64,000 bases of DNA from Rhodoferax lithotrophicus (GCF_019973615.1 NZ_AP024238.1:1922001-1986000); one strand, 5' to 3'. Counted from the stretch's first letter, positions 9,225-18,613 are shown. Numbers and translations are program-made. Notes: generated from the letters alone by a model not told the origin.

Positions 9225-9865
9225 GCACCTCCCGCCTGGCTCAGCTGCTGCGCCTGTACCTGGTGACCGACCCGCAGGCCTTGCGCGGCCGCACCTTGAC
9301 CGATGTGGTGTTGCAAGCCGTGCAGGGGGGTGTGACCTGTGTGCAACTGCGCGAAAAAACCGCCAGCACGCGTGACTTTGTGGCCCTGGCTTGTGCGTTG
9401 ACTGAGGTGCTGAAACCTTTGGGTGTGCCGTTGGTGATCAACGACCGGCTCGACGTGGCGCTGGCTTGTGGTGCGCAAGGTGTCCATTTGGGCCAGTCTG
9501 ACATGCCGGTGGCACTTGCCAGGCAACTGCTGCCGCCCGAGGTGTTCATCGGCTGGTCGGTCGAAACCCCGGACGATGTGCAACGTGCGGCCCACTTGCC
9601 GGTGGACTATCTGGGAGTCAGCCCGGTGTTTGCCACCCCCACCAAAACCGACACGGCCACCCCTTGGGGTCTGGAAGGTTTGTGCCAGGTGCGTGCCATG
9701 ACCCCTTTGCCATTGGTGGCGATTGGCGGCATTCATCTGGGCAACGCCGCAGAGGTGCTGACGGCTGGGGCCGACGGTCTGGCGGTGGTCAGCGCGATCT
9801 GCTCGGCCGACGACCCTTGCCTTGCCGCCCAGGCTTTGCGAACCTGTGTGAATGCCTTTTTGTGA
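9221..9865 (+). CDS. thiE: Thiamin phosphate synthase
   Basis: 214-residue TIM-barrel enzyme that joins HMP-pyrophosphate and thiazole phosphate to give thiamin phosphate. The motifs [54 protein letters not shown] and [10 protein letters not shown] cover the phosphate-binding loops. The TTG at 9221 overlaps the thiM stop (TTGA), suggesting coupled translation. This is the normal-length ThiE of the window; a second, longer ThiE-like gene sits in the other thi operon. Confidence 0.94.
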   Translation: MSTSRLAQLLRLYLVTDPQALRGRTLTDVVLQAVQGGVTCVQLREKTASTRDFVALACALTEVLKPLGVPLVINDRLDVALACGAQGVHLGQSDMPVALARQLLPPEVFIGWSVETPDDVQRAAHLPVDYLGVSPVFATPTKTDTATPWGLEGLCQVRAMTPLPLVAIGGIHLGNAAEVLTAGADGLAVVSAICSADDPCLAAQALRTCVNAFL

Positions 9866-9882
9866 AATTTATAAACGATTCA

Positions 9883-9922
9883 GGCCTCTAGTGCTTGTCA
9901 AATAAGCGTGAGCTGCTATGAC
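9883..9922 (+). repeat. Dispersed palindromic element, copy 2 (carries the thiD start codon)
   Basis: GGCCTCTAGTGCTT, a short spacer, AAATAAGCGTGAGC and then GCTATG match the left end, central palindrome and AGCTAT end of the repeat. The last three bases quoted are the thiD ATG, so the element forms the 5' untranslated region of thiD. Confidence 0.75.
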
Positions 9923-10757
9923 TATTGAACTAACTCATCATTATCCCCGGGTGCTCAGCATCGCTGGCTCCGACAGCGGCGGTGGCGCTGGCATCCAGGC
10001 TGACCTGAAAACTTTTTCTGCCCTGGGCTGTTTTGGCATGACAGCCATCACCGCGCTCACCGCGCAAAACACCTGCGGCGTGCGGGCCATTCACGCCGTG
10101 CCGCCAGAGATGTTGCGCGACCAGATGGACGCGGTGCTGGAAGACATTGGCGCGGATGCGGTCAAGGTGGGCATGTTGCATGCGCCGGACATTGTGCGCA
10201 CCGTGGCGCAGGCCATTGACCGCCATCAACTGCAACGGGTGGTGTTTGACCCGGTGATGGTGGCCACCAGCGGGGCCAAGTTGATTGACGACCCGGCCAT
10301 TGCGGTGCTGGTGACCGAGCTGTTTCCACGTGCCACACTGATTACCCCCAATCTGGACGAAGCGGCCCTGTTGGTCGGGCGGCCATTACATACCCCGCAA
10401 GACATGGCACTGGCCGCGGCCGAGCTGCTGGCGTGTGGTGCACGCGCGGTGCTGCTTAAAGGCGGGCATCTGGCTGGGGAGGTGGTGACGGACTTGCTGC
10501 TGATGCCTGGGCGCGAACCCCTGTGGATGCACGCCCCGCGTATTCACACCGCCAACACCCATGGCACGGGGTGCACGCTGTCCAGCGCCATTGCCGCCTA
10601 TCTGGCGCTGGGAGCCAGCTTGCCGGATGCGGTGCAACAAGCGCGTGAATTCGTGCGCCAAGCCTTGCAGGCCGGGGCCAGCGTTCAAACCGGGCAGGGC
10701 AGCGGTCCCTTGAACCATGGTTTTGCGCCCTTGCCCATGCGGCTGTTCAGAACATGA
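9918..10757 (+). CDS. thiD: Hydroxymethylpyrimidine/phosphomethylpyrimidine kinase
   Basis: 279-residue ribokinase-fold enzyme that phosphorylates HMP twice to give HMP-PP. Recognisable blocks are [20 protein letters not shown] at the N-terminus, [14 protein letters not shown] near 110, [12 protein letters not shown] near 140, VLLKGGHL near 175 and [19 protein letters not shown] near 210 (catalytic aspartate-equivalent region). It follows thiE by about 50 bp occupied by a repeat copy that provides the start codon, so translation may no longer be coupled to thiE as tightly as thiE is to thiM. Confidence 0.95.
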   Translation: MTIELTHHYPRVLSIAGSDSGGGAGIQADLKTFSALGCFGMTAITALTAQNTCGVRAIHAVPPEMLRDQMDAVLEDIGADAVKVGMLHAPDIVRTVAQAIDRHQLQRVVFDPVMVATSGAKLIDDPAIAVLVTELFPRATLITPNLDEAALLVGRPLHTPQDMALAAAELLACGARAVLLKGGHLAGEVVTDLLLMPGREPLWMHAPRIHTANTHGTGCTLSSAIAAYLALGASLPDAVQQAREFVRQALQAGASVQTGQGSGPLNHGFAPLPMRLFRT

Positions 10758-10841
10758 AACAACCGTGGAAGGCTTCCTGGCTGCAGGAGCCCAGCCCCTG
10801 GGCGACGGACTCCTGCATGTCACAAGCCCGCCTTGGTCAAC

Positions 10842-11993
10842 TTACCCAATCAAGCGCCCATCCGGGGTGATCATGCTTTGTGTGACATAGGTGCCGCTGC
10901 GGCCTTGGGCGTTGAAGCTCACCCGAAAGCCATTCAAGTCCATGGTTTGGCGCTGCTGAAAAGCCTGCAACGCACTTGAACGGGTGGGTTGCCCATCAAT
11001 GCGTTTGAGAACCTCAAAGGTGTAGCGCGCGGCAATGTACCCTGCCAGGCTTTGCGGTGTTGGGGGTTCGTCAAACAACCGTGCCAGCGTTTGCCGATAG
11101 GCGCGTACCACGCCGATGGATGCATTCACCATAGGCACCACCTGTGTGGCCATGACCGGGGTGGCACGGTTGGCACCCATTTGCATCATGGTTTGCAGGT
11201 TGACATCGGCCAGGGCAATGACGTAGCGTTGCTGGGCTTGTTTGCCAATACCCTGCAAAAACTGAACCAGTTCAGGGGTTCCCCCCATGAACAACAGAAT
11301 CCGGGGCGTGTTCACGGTCAGTGTTTTGCCAATGAGTGCCAGATCCCCTGCGGGTTTGAACGACTGGAGACGGATTTTCAACGAGGAACTTGCGCGTTCA
11401 ATATCGCCATGGTACTGGGTGTATTCCTGCTCGGACGCATAGATGGCGGCCAGTTCGGCAATACCCATGACAGACAGTGAATTGAAGGCCTTGGCAATTT
11501 GTTCCTGGCGTGATGCAAAGATGGGAAAAGTCACCGCGTCACCATCGAATTCCGAGTTTTGCAACCAGGGTGCCACATGGGCGATGTTGAGCCTGGATGG
11601 CTTCAGCAATTCGACCAGCTGGCTGGCGATGCGGTCACCCACCGTACCTGACAGTGCCACGCAGTTGGGGAGCTTTCTGACCACCTCCAGGGCATTGTTC
11701 AGGCTGCCTGTGCTGGTGTCGGCCTCCAGCACCAGGTGTTCAACGGCATAGCCATTCACACCACCCTGAGCGTTGATTTCCTGCCATGCAGCACGGCAGC
11801 CGATCAGGAAATCTTTCGAGACATCTATCTGTGCGGCTGAGTTGTCCACAATCTGGGCCACCACCACGTTGCGTTGGGAGTCCATTTTTTGTTTGGGCTG
11901 TGACCAAACGGGGGTGGTGGCGAGGGTTGTCAAACCTGCTGCGCCGCATAAAAGTCGGCGGCGTGTCAAAGTTTTGGAAGGAAAAGGTTTCAT
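10842..11993 (-). CDS. Periplasmic substrate-binding protein, branched-chain amino acid (LivJ-like) family
   Basis: 383 residues from the ATG at 11993. The N-terminus has a twin-arginine-like export signal (TRRRLLCGAAGLTTLA, ending near VWSQP). The rest is a type I periplasmic binding fold of the Peripla_BP_6 group: VVAQIVDNSAAQID, INAQGGVNGYAVEHLVLE, ALSGTVGDRIASQLVELL. No permease or ATPase genes are adjacent. The gene lies 7 bp downstream of an EAL-CBS-GGDEF protein on the same strand, so it may sense a ligand for signalling instead of serving an ABC transporter. The ligand is unknown. Confidence 0.8.
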   Translation of the reverse strand: MKPFPSKTLTRRRLLCGAAGLTTLATTPVWSQPKQKMDSQRNVVVAQIVDNSAAQIDVSKDFLIGCRAAWQEINAQGGVNGYAVEHLVLEADTSTGSLNNALEVVRKLPNCVALSGTVGDRIASQLVELLKPSRLNIAHVAPWLQNSEFDGDAVTFPIFASRQEQIAKAFNSLSVMGIAELAAIYASEQEYTQYHGDIERASSSLKIRLQSFKPAGDLALIGKTLTVNTPRILLFMGGTPELVQFLQGIGKQAQQRYVIALADVNLQTMMQMGANRATPVMATQVVPMVNASIGVVRAYRQTLARLFDEPPTPQSLAGYIAARYTFEVLKRIDGQPTRSSALQAFQQRQTMDLNGFRVSFNAQGRSGTYVTQSMITPDGRLIG

Positions 11994-12000
11994 TCTTGTT

Positions 12001-13875
12001 CTAGGTGTTGGGAGTGGTTTGGATGAACAGGCCTTCGCCTGCTGTCTTGGCATCATGCTTGGCCCGCGCTGCGGCTGAGGCCACTTCTTCTGCTGTGGCA
12101 AATTCATCACAATGGATCTTGATCGCACCAATGGACAGGGTTGTCAACGGAAAAAATCGGGGCATGCCGTAGCGATCATCGGCATGAATACCGCCGGCCA
12201 GGCGGGCCGGTTCGTCAAACAAGGCCACGGCCTGCTCGGCAAATTCAAGAATGATTTGCTCACACTGTGATTGCCAGTTATTACTTTGAAACAGCAGAAT
12301 AAAGTCATCACCCCCTACGTGGCCAATAAAGTCGCGCTGCGGATTGCAATGTGCCACGGCAATCCGGGCCACCAGGCGGATCATTTCATCACCCCGCCAG
12401 TACCCGTACTGGTCATTAAACGGCTTGAAATTGTTCAAATCGGCATAACAGGCCACAAAGTCGCAGCCACTGTGAAGCAGGCGTTCGATGTGCTCACTGA
12501 TGGGGATATTGCCGGGTAAAAATGTCAGCGGGTTGGCGTGGCGGGCGGCTTCAATGCGGGTTTCGGTCACCGAGCGCACCAACTGTTCACCCGTGCCCAA
12601 ACCGGCATAACGCCCGTTGTCCGTGACAATAAAACCGTCGGTCAGGTAGCGTTGATCATCAGAAGTCAGGATGCCCACCAAGTCGTCCACGTTGTGGTTG
12701 CGCTCGATCAGGCGCGGTGCCATGTTGGCGTGAATCAGGCAGGATTTTTTGCCCCATATCTCGCGGTAATACAGTTTGCTGAACTCGTTCATGAACAGTG
12801 AACGGTTGATGATGCCAATGGCACGGGTGCCGTCCAGTACGGCAATCGCATGCAATTTGGGTTGGGCCAAAAATAATTGGGCCAGCTCTTCATTGGTGGT
12901 GGATGGTTGGGCGGTGGGCGCATCCAGCACCGCCAGCCGGCTGAGTGCTCCTGCGCTGGAAGCTCTGCGCAACTCAGGGAAAACCGCCACCCGGCGGTCG
13001 CGCATGACCTCCAGTGCCTTGGTCTCCGCCTGTTCGTGGGGAATGTGGTTGGGGCGGCCCAGCAAAAAGCCCTGACCGTAAGGGATGCCCAAATCGCGCA
13101 GAACCCGCAAATCGTCTTCGGTCTCGATGCCTTCAGCCACCAGGGAAGAGTCAAAGACAGCCGCGATTTGTTGCAAGGCCTGGATGGTTTTGAGTTTGTC
13201 GGCGTGCTGGCTGATTTTTTTGGTGAAGTATTTGTCAATCTTCACGTATTCAGGTTTGAGCTGCGACCACAAGCGCAAACTGGAGCGGCCGTCGCCAAAA
13301 TCGTCCAGGGCCAGCGAAACACCGGCACTGCGGATCTCGGACACCACACGGGCCAATTCATCCATATCCGCCACCCGCTCATATTCGGTGATTTCCAGTA
13401 CCAGCATGCGTGGCAACACACCATACCCACTGATCATTTTCAGCAAGGTTTCGCGCCCACATTGTTTCAGTACCTGTACCAGGACTCCGGCGCTGATGTT
13501 GATGAACAAACGGCCTGATTCATGAAGTTCACCCCATCGGGCGAGTTGTACGGCGATACAGGTGTTTTCAAATTCAAAGTTCAGGTTTTCCTCTGCCGCA
13601 GCTTTGAGCAAGATATCCGGGGTGTGAAACGAGCTGGCCTTGGGCCCGCGGATCAAGGCCTCATGGGCATGAATGCCACCATCCGTGAGGGAGATGATCG
13701 GTTGGAATACGGCATTGAGTGCGCTGCTGCGCATCAGCCTGGCAAGCGGCCCACGGCCTCGGCGAACCGTGGGGGAATTTAAGCTTGTGGGTATAAAGAT
13801 GACGTTTGAGTAAGCGGGTTCTGCAAGTTCAGCGCAGGAGTGAGTTGACATAAATGCATGTGTTTTTGAATCCAA
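12001..13875 (-). CDS. EAL-CBS-GGDEF cyclic-di-GMP signalling protein
   Basis: 624 residues, soluble, no membrane segment. An N-terminal EAL phosphodiesterase domain (about 45-290) has the signature HEALIRG, LFINISAGVL, VLEITE, LDDFGDGRSSL, VKIDKYF and AEGIET, so it looks catalytically complete. A CBS-pair region (about 320-450) follows, then a C-terminal GGDEF-like domain (455-620) whose motif reads VGGDDF. The order resembles known EAL-CBS-GGDEF proteins. Start may be 13875 or the ATG at 13851. It precedes the periplasmic binding protein gene by 7 bp. The balance between synthesis and breakdown of c-di-GMP cannot be told from sequence. Confidence 0.88.
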   Translation of the reverse strand: MDSKTHAFMSTHSCAELAEPAYSNVIFIPTSLNSPTVRRGRGPLARLMRSSALNAVFQPIISLTDGGIHAHEALIRGPKASSFHTPDILLKAAAEENLNFEFENTCIAVQLARWGELHESGRLFINISAGVLVQVLKQCGRETLLKMISGYGVLPRMLVLEITEYERVADMDELARVVSEIRSAGVSLALDDFGDGRSSLRLWSQLKPEYVKIDKYFTKKISQHADKLKTIQALQQIAAVFDSSLVAEGIETEDDLRVLRDLGIPYGQGFLLGRPNHIPHEQAETKALEVMRDRRVAVFPELRRASSAGALSRLAVLDAPTAQPSTTNEELAQLFLAQPKLHAIAVLDGTRAIGIINRSLFMNEFSKLYYREIWGKKSCLIHANMAPRLIERNHNVDDLVGILTSDDQRYLTDGFIVTDNGRYAGLGTGEQLVRSVTETRIEAARHANPLTFLPGNIPISEHIERLLHSGCDFVACYADLNNFKPFNDQYGYWRGDEMIRLVARIAVAHCNPQRDFIGHVGGDDFILLFQSNNWQSQCEQIILEFAEQAVALFDEPARLAGGIHADDRYGMPRFFPLTTLSIGAIKIHCDEFATAEEVASAAARAKHDAKTAGEGLFIQTTPNT

Positions 13876-13905
13876 CGGCTTGCAGCATAAGGAAGTTAAA
13901 AGACA

Positions 13906-14712
13906 TCAACATGTCACTTTGATGTCAGTTTGATGACATCTAACGTGTTCACGTGGCAGCCATTGCAGCAACTCCAGCCGACCATCCTCATGCTCAACCA
14001 GTGCGGTGCAGTTTTCTACCCAATCACCAGCATTGCAGTACAAAACACTGTCGATGTGGCGTATGGCAGCACGATGGATATGTCCACACACCACACCTTG
14101 ATGTCCCCGGCGTTTGGCCTCATTCGCTACCGCTACCTCAAAGTCGGTGACGTAGATCATGGCCTTCTTGACTTTGTGTTTCAGGTAGGCTGACAGCGAC
14201 CAATAGGGCAGACCCAGCTGGGCGCGCCAGTGGTTCAGGTGGCGATTGAGTTTGAGCGTGAACTCGTACAGGTTGTCACCCAGGTAGGCCAGCCATTTGG
14301 CACATTGAACAACCCCATCAAAATAGTCGCCATGGGTGACCCATAAACGGCGACCATCCGCGGTGGTATGAATGGCATCCATTACCACGTCCACACCACC
14401 GAACTGATGTCCGACAAAGTGGCGGGCAAATTCGTCATGGTTGCCGGGTACAAAAATCACTTGGCAGCCTTTGCGAGCCCGGCGCAACAGCTTTTGCACC
14501 ACATCGTTGTGTGACTGGGGCCAATACCAGTTTCGGCGCAACTGCCAGCCATCCACGATGTCGCCAACTAGGTACAGGTAGTCGCTGGGGTGCGTTTTCA
14601 GGAAATCCAGCAGTGCATCCGCTTGACAACCGGAGGTGCCCAAATGCACATCCGAGATAAAAATGGCGCGGTATCTGGGTTTGTCCAAAATGGCTCCTTG
14701 AATGGATTTCAA
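13906..14712 (-). CDS. Calcineurin-like phosphoesterase, UDP-2,3-diacylglucosamine diphosphatase-like
   Basis: 268 residues of the metallophosphoesterase fold. Metal-binding motifs are present in order: FISDVHLG, VGDIVDGW, VPGNHDEF, VTHGDYFDG, and CGHIHRAAI near residue 215. The pattern WQLRRNWYWPQSHNDVVQKLLR is typical of the LpxH-like branch annotated as UDP-2,3-diacylglucosamine pyrophosphatases, though proteins of this subgroup are often not the true LpxH of lipid A synthesis. It stands alone, so the substrate stays open. Confidence 0.8.
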   Translation of the reverse strand: MKSIQGAILDKPRYRAIFISDVHLGTSGCQADALLDFLKTHPSDYLYLVGDIVDGWQLRRNWYWPQSHNDVVQKLLRRARKGCQVIFVPGNHDEFARHFVGHQFGGVDVVMDAIHTTADGRRLWVTHGDYFDGVVQCAKWLAYLGDNLYEFTLKLNRHLNHWRAQLGLPYWSLSAYLKHKVKKAMIYVTDFEVAVANEAKRRGHQGVVCGHIHRAAIRHIDSVLYCNAGDWVENCTALVEHEDGRLELLQWLPREHVRCHQTDIKVTC

Positions 14713-14780
14713 GGTCGATCATGGCGCTGATTTGTAACGGATTGATGGCAGAGGGATGACGTTTGGGTGACAAACCAATG

Positions 14781-15524
14781 TCAAGTGGTGAGCCATTGAC
14801 GGATCTGCGTGACCACCCATGGCCCATCGTCCAGTGGCACATCGTGGCCAGCACCGGGGTGCAGGCGCAGGGCACATTGCCAGTGTGCGGCCAGACGAGT
14901 GGAGCAGATGACATTGACCAGGTGATCAGCCTGGCTGGCCAGCAACAAGGTCGGCACTTTGGGCTGGCCTGCAGGGGCACCAAAGCGTGCTGCAGCCAGC
15001 AATTGCCGCAACGCGTTGGCAAGTGATACCGGGCGCGCGCAGCGCAAAGCCAGCCACCGGCGCAAGATGCCATCATGCGTTTGGTTGCTGGTCATCCGCA
15101 GAATGGCGCTTTCCCATTGCAGGGGGGCCGTTCCGGGGAGCATCAGCTGGAGCAGGATGGCATAGTTGGTGGGTTGCAGTCGCTGGTAAAACGCACCAAA
15201 GGGCCGCATGCTGGTGTTGATCAGCACTTGGGCGCTGACTTCTTCCGGGTAGGCATCGGCCCAGTGCACGGCCACCATAGCCCCCAGCGACATGGCCAGC
15301 AGATGGTAGGGCGGCGCAAGGCCGCGGGCCGCGAGTTGGGTGCGGCAACTCTCCACCATGTTACGCACATGCGTCGGGCTGCGCTGCCGGTGCAGCGTGC
15401 CATTGCCCGGCAAGTCCAGAGTGATCACCTGGCTGCGGGGGATGGCGGCCTCGAACGTGGTGACGAAACTGCCCCAGTGGCCGCTTTCACGGGTGAGTCC
15501 GCGTAAAAATACCCAGTGAGCCAT
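14781..15524 (-). CDS. Alpha/beta hydrolase
   Basis: About 247 residues with a nucleophile elbow LLAMSLGAMVAVHWA (serine near residue 90), oxyanion region FLRGLTRESGHWG at the N-terminus and a C-terminal histidine in HPGAGHDVPLDDG. ATG at 15524 is preferred over an upstream in-frame start at 15539 because it begins at the first conserved strand. The 5' end reaches the last codons of the M14-like gene upstream on the same strand, suggesting co-transcription. No substrate can be assigned. Confidence 0.8.
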   Translation of the reverse strand: MAHWVFLRGLTRESGHWGSFVTTFEAAIPRSQVITLDLPGNGTLHRQRSPTHVRNMVESCRTQLAARGLAPPYHLLAMSLGAMVAVHWADAYPEEVSAQVLINTSMRPFGAFYQRLQPTNYAILLQLMLPGTAPLQWESAILRMTSNQTHDGILRRWLALRCARPVSLANALRQLLAAARFGAPAGQPKVPTLLLASQADHLVNVICSTRLAAHWQCALRLHPGAGHDVPLDDGPWVVTQIRQWLTT

Positions 15525-15529
15525 CGTTG

Positions 15530-16567
15530 TCAGTACCAATCTTCAAGTGCTTGGGCGTGTTGTTGGGCACGTGTCTCATGCTTGGGTAGCCAGAGGGGGT
15601 GGCCGCAGGCGGCGCGGGACAAAAAGTCCAGCAGCAGCTGGTGCTGGCGCAGCACCCGTTGTTGCCGGTGTTCAATCAAGGGGTTAAAAATACCGTGGCG
15701 CGAGAACAATTGGCGCGGGTTCTTTTTGACCCATAACCAGGAGCCCATCTCCAGTGTCAAGGGCAGAAACACGTGGTCGGTTTGTGTACTGGCCTGCTGG
15801 TACAAATAGTCCCACAGATCACCATGCGCCAGGTATTGCAGGCTTTGTGGTTCGATGATGTAGCGGTGATGGCTGTGTGACTGTACAAAGATGCTTTTCA
15901 GGGCGTGCATTTCTGCCAGGTGCCGGATCGGCGTGCGCGTATGGGCGTAGGGAAACCAAAGACGGTCGGTGCTGCCAAAGCCGGAGTGGCAATCCACACT
16001 CAGGCTGAAGAGGCGTGACAGCAATTCGCTGTTGACTACATCACAAACGGCCTGGTTCTCCATTTCCATCGCCTGGTCTTTGGGCCCCCGGTACCAGGGC
16101 AATCCCGAGCTGAAGCGCTGCCCGCCCACCATAAAAGGCACGGATTCGCTGGCTTGTATGGGCGCATTACGCATCAGGTCAATGCCTTTGGGGTTGGCGC
16201 GTGTGCCCAGGGCCATGCCGCCAGGGTTGACGATGGGCATGAACACCAGCCGTACCGATTCAAGCTGCCGGTGCAGGGTGCTGTCCCATTGCAGACGCAT
16301 CACCAGGCTTTGCAAGTAGGCAATCACCACGCCTGCGCCAATACGTTCCAGACCATGTACACCACCGAAGTAACCCACTGCTGGCACGTCGGGGGAGGGG
16401 TTGCCCAGGGTGATCACATGCACCGGGTAGTGGCCACCCCGCGGCAGGCTCACTTGGCAGGCCACACGTGTTTGCAGCCAGTGGTTGCCCAGCTCCATGA
16501 TGCGCTCCAGTGCAACCAACTCTGGCAGATGCGGGGCGTTGACTTCAGAGGGACACAAAATTGTCAT
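15530..16567 (-). CDS. M14-family zinc carboxypeptidase/deacylase-like protein
   Basis: 345 residues resembling the M14 peptidase and succinylglutamate desuccinylase superfamily. The zinc site is suggested by GGVHGLERIGAG (HxxE), NPGGMALGTRANPKGIDLMRN, and VDCHSGFG for the third ligand; the LTLEMGSW segment near residue 280 fits the catalytic glutamate. It is cytoplasmic by sequence (no signal peptide). It sits just upstream of the alpha/beta hydrolase on the minus strand and diverges from a tiny putative membrane protein. Its natural substrate is unknown. Confidence 0.75.
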   Translation of the reverse strand: MTILCPSEVNAPHLPELVALERIMELGNHWLQTRVACQVSLPRGGHYPVHVITLGNPSPDVPAVGYFGGVHGLERIGAGVVIAYLQSLVMRLQWDSTLHRQLESVRLVFMPIVNPGGMALGTRANPKGIDLMRNAPIQASESVPFMVGGQRFSSGLPWYRGPKDQAMEMENQAVCDVVNSELLSRLFSLSVDCHSGFGSTDRLWFPYAHTRTPIRHLAEMHALKSIFVQSHSHHRYIIEPQSLQYLAHGDLWDYLYQQASTQTDHVFLPLTLEMGSWLWVKKNPRQLFSRHGIFNPLIEHRQQRVLRQHQLLLDFLSRAACGHPLWLPKHETRAQQHAQALEDWY

Positions 16568-16619
16568 TAAAAGCAGCTAACGTGGGTGAACTTATTTCTA
16601 GAGATTGGAGCTTCACACC

Positions 16620-16739
16620 ATGTGGCACAAAACCGGCTTTATTCGTTGGATGGTCATACCCGCTTGCCTGGTGTGTGGGCTGTGGGAGTTTTTGGCCTTG
16701 CAGCGTGCACGCCTGATGAACCGAATCCCTCAAGCCTGA
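16620..16739 (+). CDS. Putative 39-residue single-pass membrane protein
   Basis: A short frame beginning with ATG after GGAG (9-10 bp upstream). It encodes one hydrophobic helix (WMVIPACLVCGLWEFLAL) followed by a basic tail (QRARLMNRIPQ). The arrangement of one N-in helix with a short arginine-rich end is common in small bacterial membrane proteins. It diverges from the M14-like gene. There is no further support than the ribosome site and composition, so it may be spurious. Confidence 0.45.
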   Translation: MWHKTGFIRWMVIPACLVCGLWEFLALQRARLMNRIPQA

Positions 16740-16790
16740 ACCCGCCGCGCAATGCGGCAGATCAGGCCTGAAGGCATGCTGCCATTCAAC

Positions 16791-17822
16791 TTATTTGGGG
16801 GACTGTTCAACCATCACCGGGTGAATCTGAAACACTTCATTGGAGGTGGGGTCCACCGTCACACGCACCCAGTTCAGCACCGGGCTGCCAAAGGTTTCCA
16901 GGCGGGTGAAGTTGGGCAGGACTTTGGCGGGGCTGTAAAGTGGTTTGTCGAGCTTGAAAAAGTGGGTGTCGCCATGCACCATCAGTACCTGGCCCTTGAA
17001 TTGCTCGGTTTGTTGCACCAGTCGGCTCATGAAATGGCGGTAGCCACTGACACCCGGTGCGGCGCTTTCGTCCATGTCTTCGGTTTCTGGCAAATCAAAC
17101 CCGGGGTCTCCTTGCACGACCAGCACCAGGCCAACGGCGTTTTGTGCCTTGGCTTGGGCAAATGAGGCTTCCAGCCAGGAGACATTGGCGCTGTCACGCT
17201 CAAGGTACTCGGCGTTGGCAGCATCACATTGGGCGGCTTTGCGCACGCTCTTTTTCTCGCACTCTTTGGTATTCAGCACCAGGTTGTTGTTACTGCCGGG
17301 CATGTTGATACCCACAAACACCACGCCACCATGGTGAAAACGGGTGTTTTCGACAAACTTCTCACCCGGCTGACCCTGGTGCTCCAGCGGAATTTGGCGT
17401 TGTCCCAGGCTTTGGCTGGTGGGGAACATGACACGGCGAATGTGCGCCAAACGCTCCAGTGGGTCCATACCGCCATTGTTCAAACGGTGGCAATCCGTCC
17501 ACTCATTGTCGCCAGGCACATAGACCACTGGCTGCTTCATGCTGCCAAACATCTTGAGCGCATCGGTATACACCACGTCGGTGCATTGGGAGCTGCCGTC
17601 CTTGATGTCGCCGTCATAAATTGAAAAGGCGATCTCAGACTGGTTGATACTGTTGAGCACTGCCGGTAATTTGGAGTCGTCTCCTGCTTTTTTGTAAGGC
17701 ATGTCACCCCACAGACCGAACGAAAACTTTTCATGGGCAGCAGAGCCACTGGACGGGTTTGTTGCAGCACAGGCCATCAATCCGCAAGTGGCGATCACTG
17801 AAGCGACACGTTTGAATACCAT
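16791..17822 (-). CDS. Lipoprotein-type metallophosphoesterase
   Basis: About 343 residues. The N-terminus has a signal with a lipobox-like LMACAATN, so it is probably a lipoprotein on the periplasmic side. The remainder is a calcineurin-like fold: FGLWGDMPY, IYDGDIKDGSSQC, VVYVPGDNEWTDCH, VVQGDPGF and VLMVHGDTHFFKLDKPLY provide the metal ligands in expected order. Two in-frame ATGs stand next to each other at the start (17825 and 17822). It diverges from the CMD-family gene. Substrate unknown. Confidence 0.78.
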   Translation of the reverse strand: MVFKRVASVIATCGLMACAATNPSSGSAAHEKFSFGLWGDMPYKKAGDDSKLPAVLNSINQSEIAFSIYDGDIKDGSSQCTDVVYTDALKMFGSMKQPVVYVPGDNEWTDCHRLNNGGMDPLERLAHIRRVMFPTSQSLGQRQIPLEHQGQPGEKFVENTRFHHGGVVFVGINMPGSNNNLVLNTKECEKKSVRKAAQCDAANAEYLERDSANVSWLEASFAQAKAQNAVGLVLVVQGDPGFDLPETEDMDESAAPGVSGYRHFMSRLVQQTEQFKGQVLMVHGDTHFFKLDKPLYSPAKVLPNFTRLETFGSPVLNWVRVTVDPTSNEVFQIHPVMVEQSPK

Positions 17823-17939
17823 CAATTTCTCCAGAACTTAAAGCAGTTGACTTTAAAAAAACGATGTGTCAGTGCAGTGACAAATTTCAAAGTGCCCCTG
17901 TGTTGATCGCTATATTCGGAATCATTTGAAAGTGATCCT

Positions 17940-18317
17940 ATGAACGACACACAATTTGAAGCAGGCTTGGCCACACGCAAGCAAGTGATGGGTGAGGATT
18001 TTGTCGCCCGTGCATTTGAGTCTGTAACCGACTTCACGGCACCCCTGCAGCAGCACATCACACGGAATGCCTGGGGCGATGTGTGGCAGCGTCCGGGTTT
18101 GGACCTGAAAACCCGCAGCCTGGTCACGGTGGCCATGCTGACGGCGCTGGGCAAACAGCATGAACTCAAAGGCCACATCAGGGGCGCGTTGAACAATGGT
18201 GCCACGGTGCAGGAAATTCAGGAAGTGTTGCTGCACGCCACCATTTACTGCGGTGTACCCACGGCTGTGGAGGCTTTCCGAAGCGCTGCGGAAGTGGTGG
18301 GTACGGTCAATACTTGA
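17940..18317 (+). CDS. Carboxymuconolactone decarboxylase family protein, PcaC-like
   Basis: 125 residues, the size of single-domain 4-carboxymuconolactone decarboxylase. It has the family helices DFVARAFESVTDFTAPLQQ and the core LDLKTRSLVTVAMLTALGK, followed by ELKGHIRGALNNGATVQEIQEVLLHATIYCGVP. No other protocatechuate pathway genes are present nearby, so the precise reaction is not proved by context. It lies immediately to the left of the accessory island, which begins with pseudogene material on the minus strand. Confidence 0.85.
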   Translation: MNDTQFEAGLATRKQVMGEDFVARAFESVTDFTAPLQQHITRNAWGDVWQRPGLDLKTRSLVTVAMLTALGKQHELKGHIRGALNNGATVQEIQEVLLHATIYCGVPTAVEAFRSAAEVVGTVNT

Positions 18318-18384
18318 GTTGATCCGTTTTCAACTCATGCGTCGCCAAGCGCGAAGCCGCAAGCCGTGTGTCATTGGGAAAGCA

Positions 18385-18485
18385 GAGTGACTTCACCAAG
18401 TAACGGTCAGCACGCCAGCCATAGCGCTTTGGCCAGTACAGCGCCCGCACGTTGAACCCGCTCAGGCCGGTGCATGAAACAGGAG
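18385..18485 (-). pseudogene. Fragment of a YitT-family membrane protein gene
   Basis: Read on the minus strand this gives LSGFNVRALYWPKRYGWRAD, closely matching the segment LGGFNVMALFLQDRFGWRAG of the complete YitT-family gene at 22726-23361. The similarity is visible at DNA level too (GTCAGCACGCCAGCCA and AACCCGCTCAGGC against the corresponding bases). The surrounding frame is short and lacks the other helices, so this is a remnant of a diverged second copy lying on the other side of the integron-like island. Confidence 0.7.
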
Positions 18486-18558
18486 GTGTTGGGCCAGGTT
18501 GGCGGCAGGTCAAGGCCTTGCTCTGAAAAAGACTGGGAGGGATGGGGGATTGCAAAAA

Positions 18559-18613
18559 ATCAATATTTATAGCTGCTCACGCAATAAATACAAGGGATAC
18601 AAGCTCAAAAGGT
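18559..18613 (-). repeat. Dispersed palindromic element, copy 3
   Basis: On the minus strand it reads TTGTATTTATTGCGTGAGC then AGCTATAAATATTGA, matching the right half of the repeat. It separates the YitT fragment from the integrase remnant. Confidence 0.65.

Noticed and set aside
10754..10840. Small gene overlapping the thiD stop
   Set aside because: The short frame has no family resemblance, no ribosome site and no hydrophobic or domain pattern.
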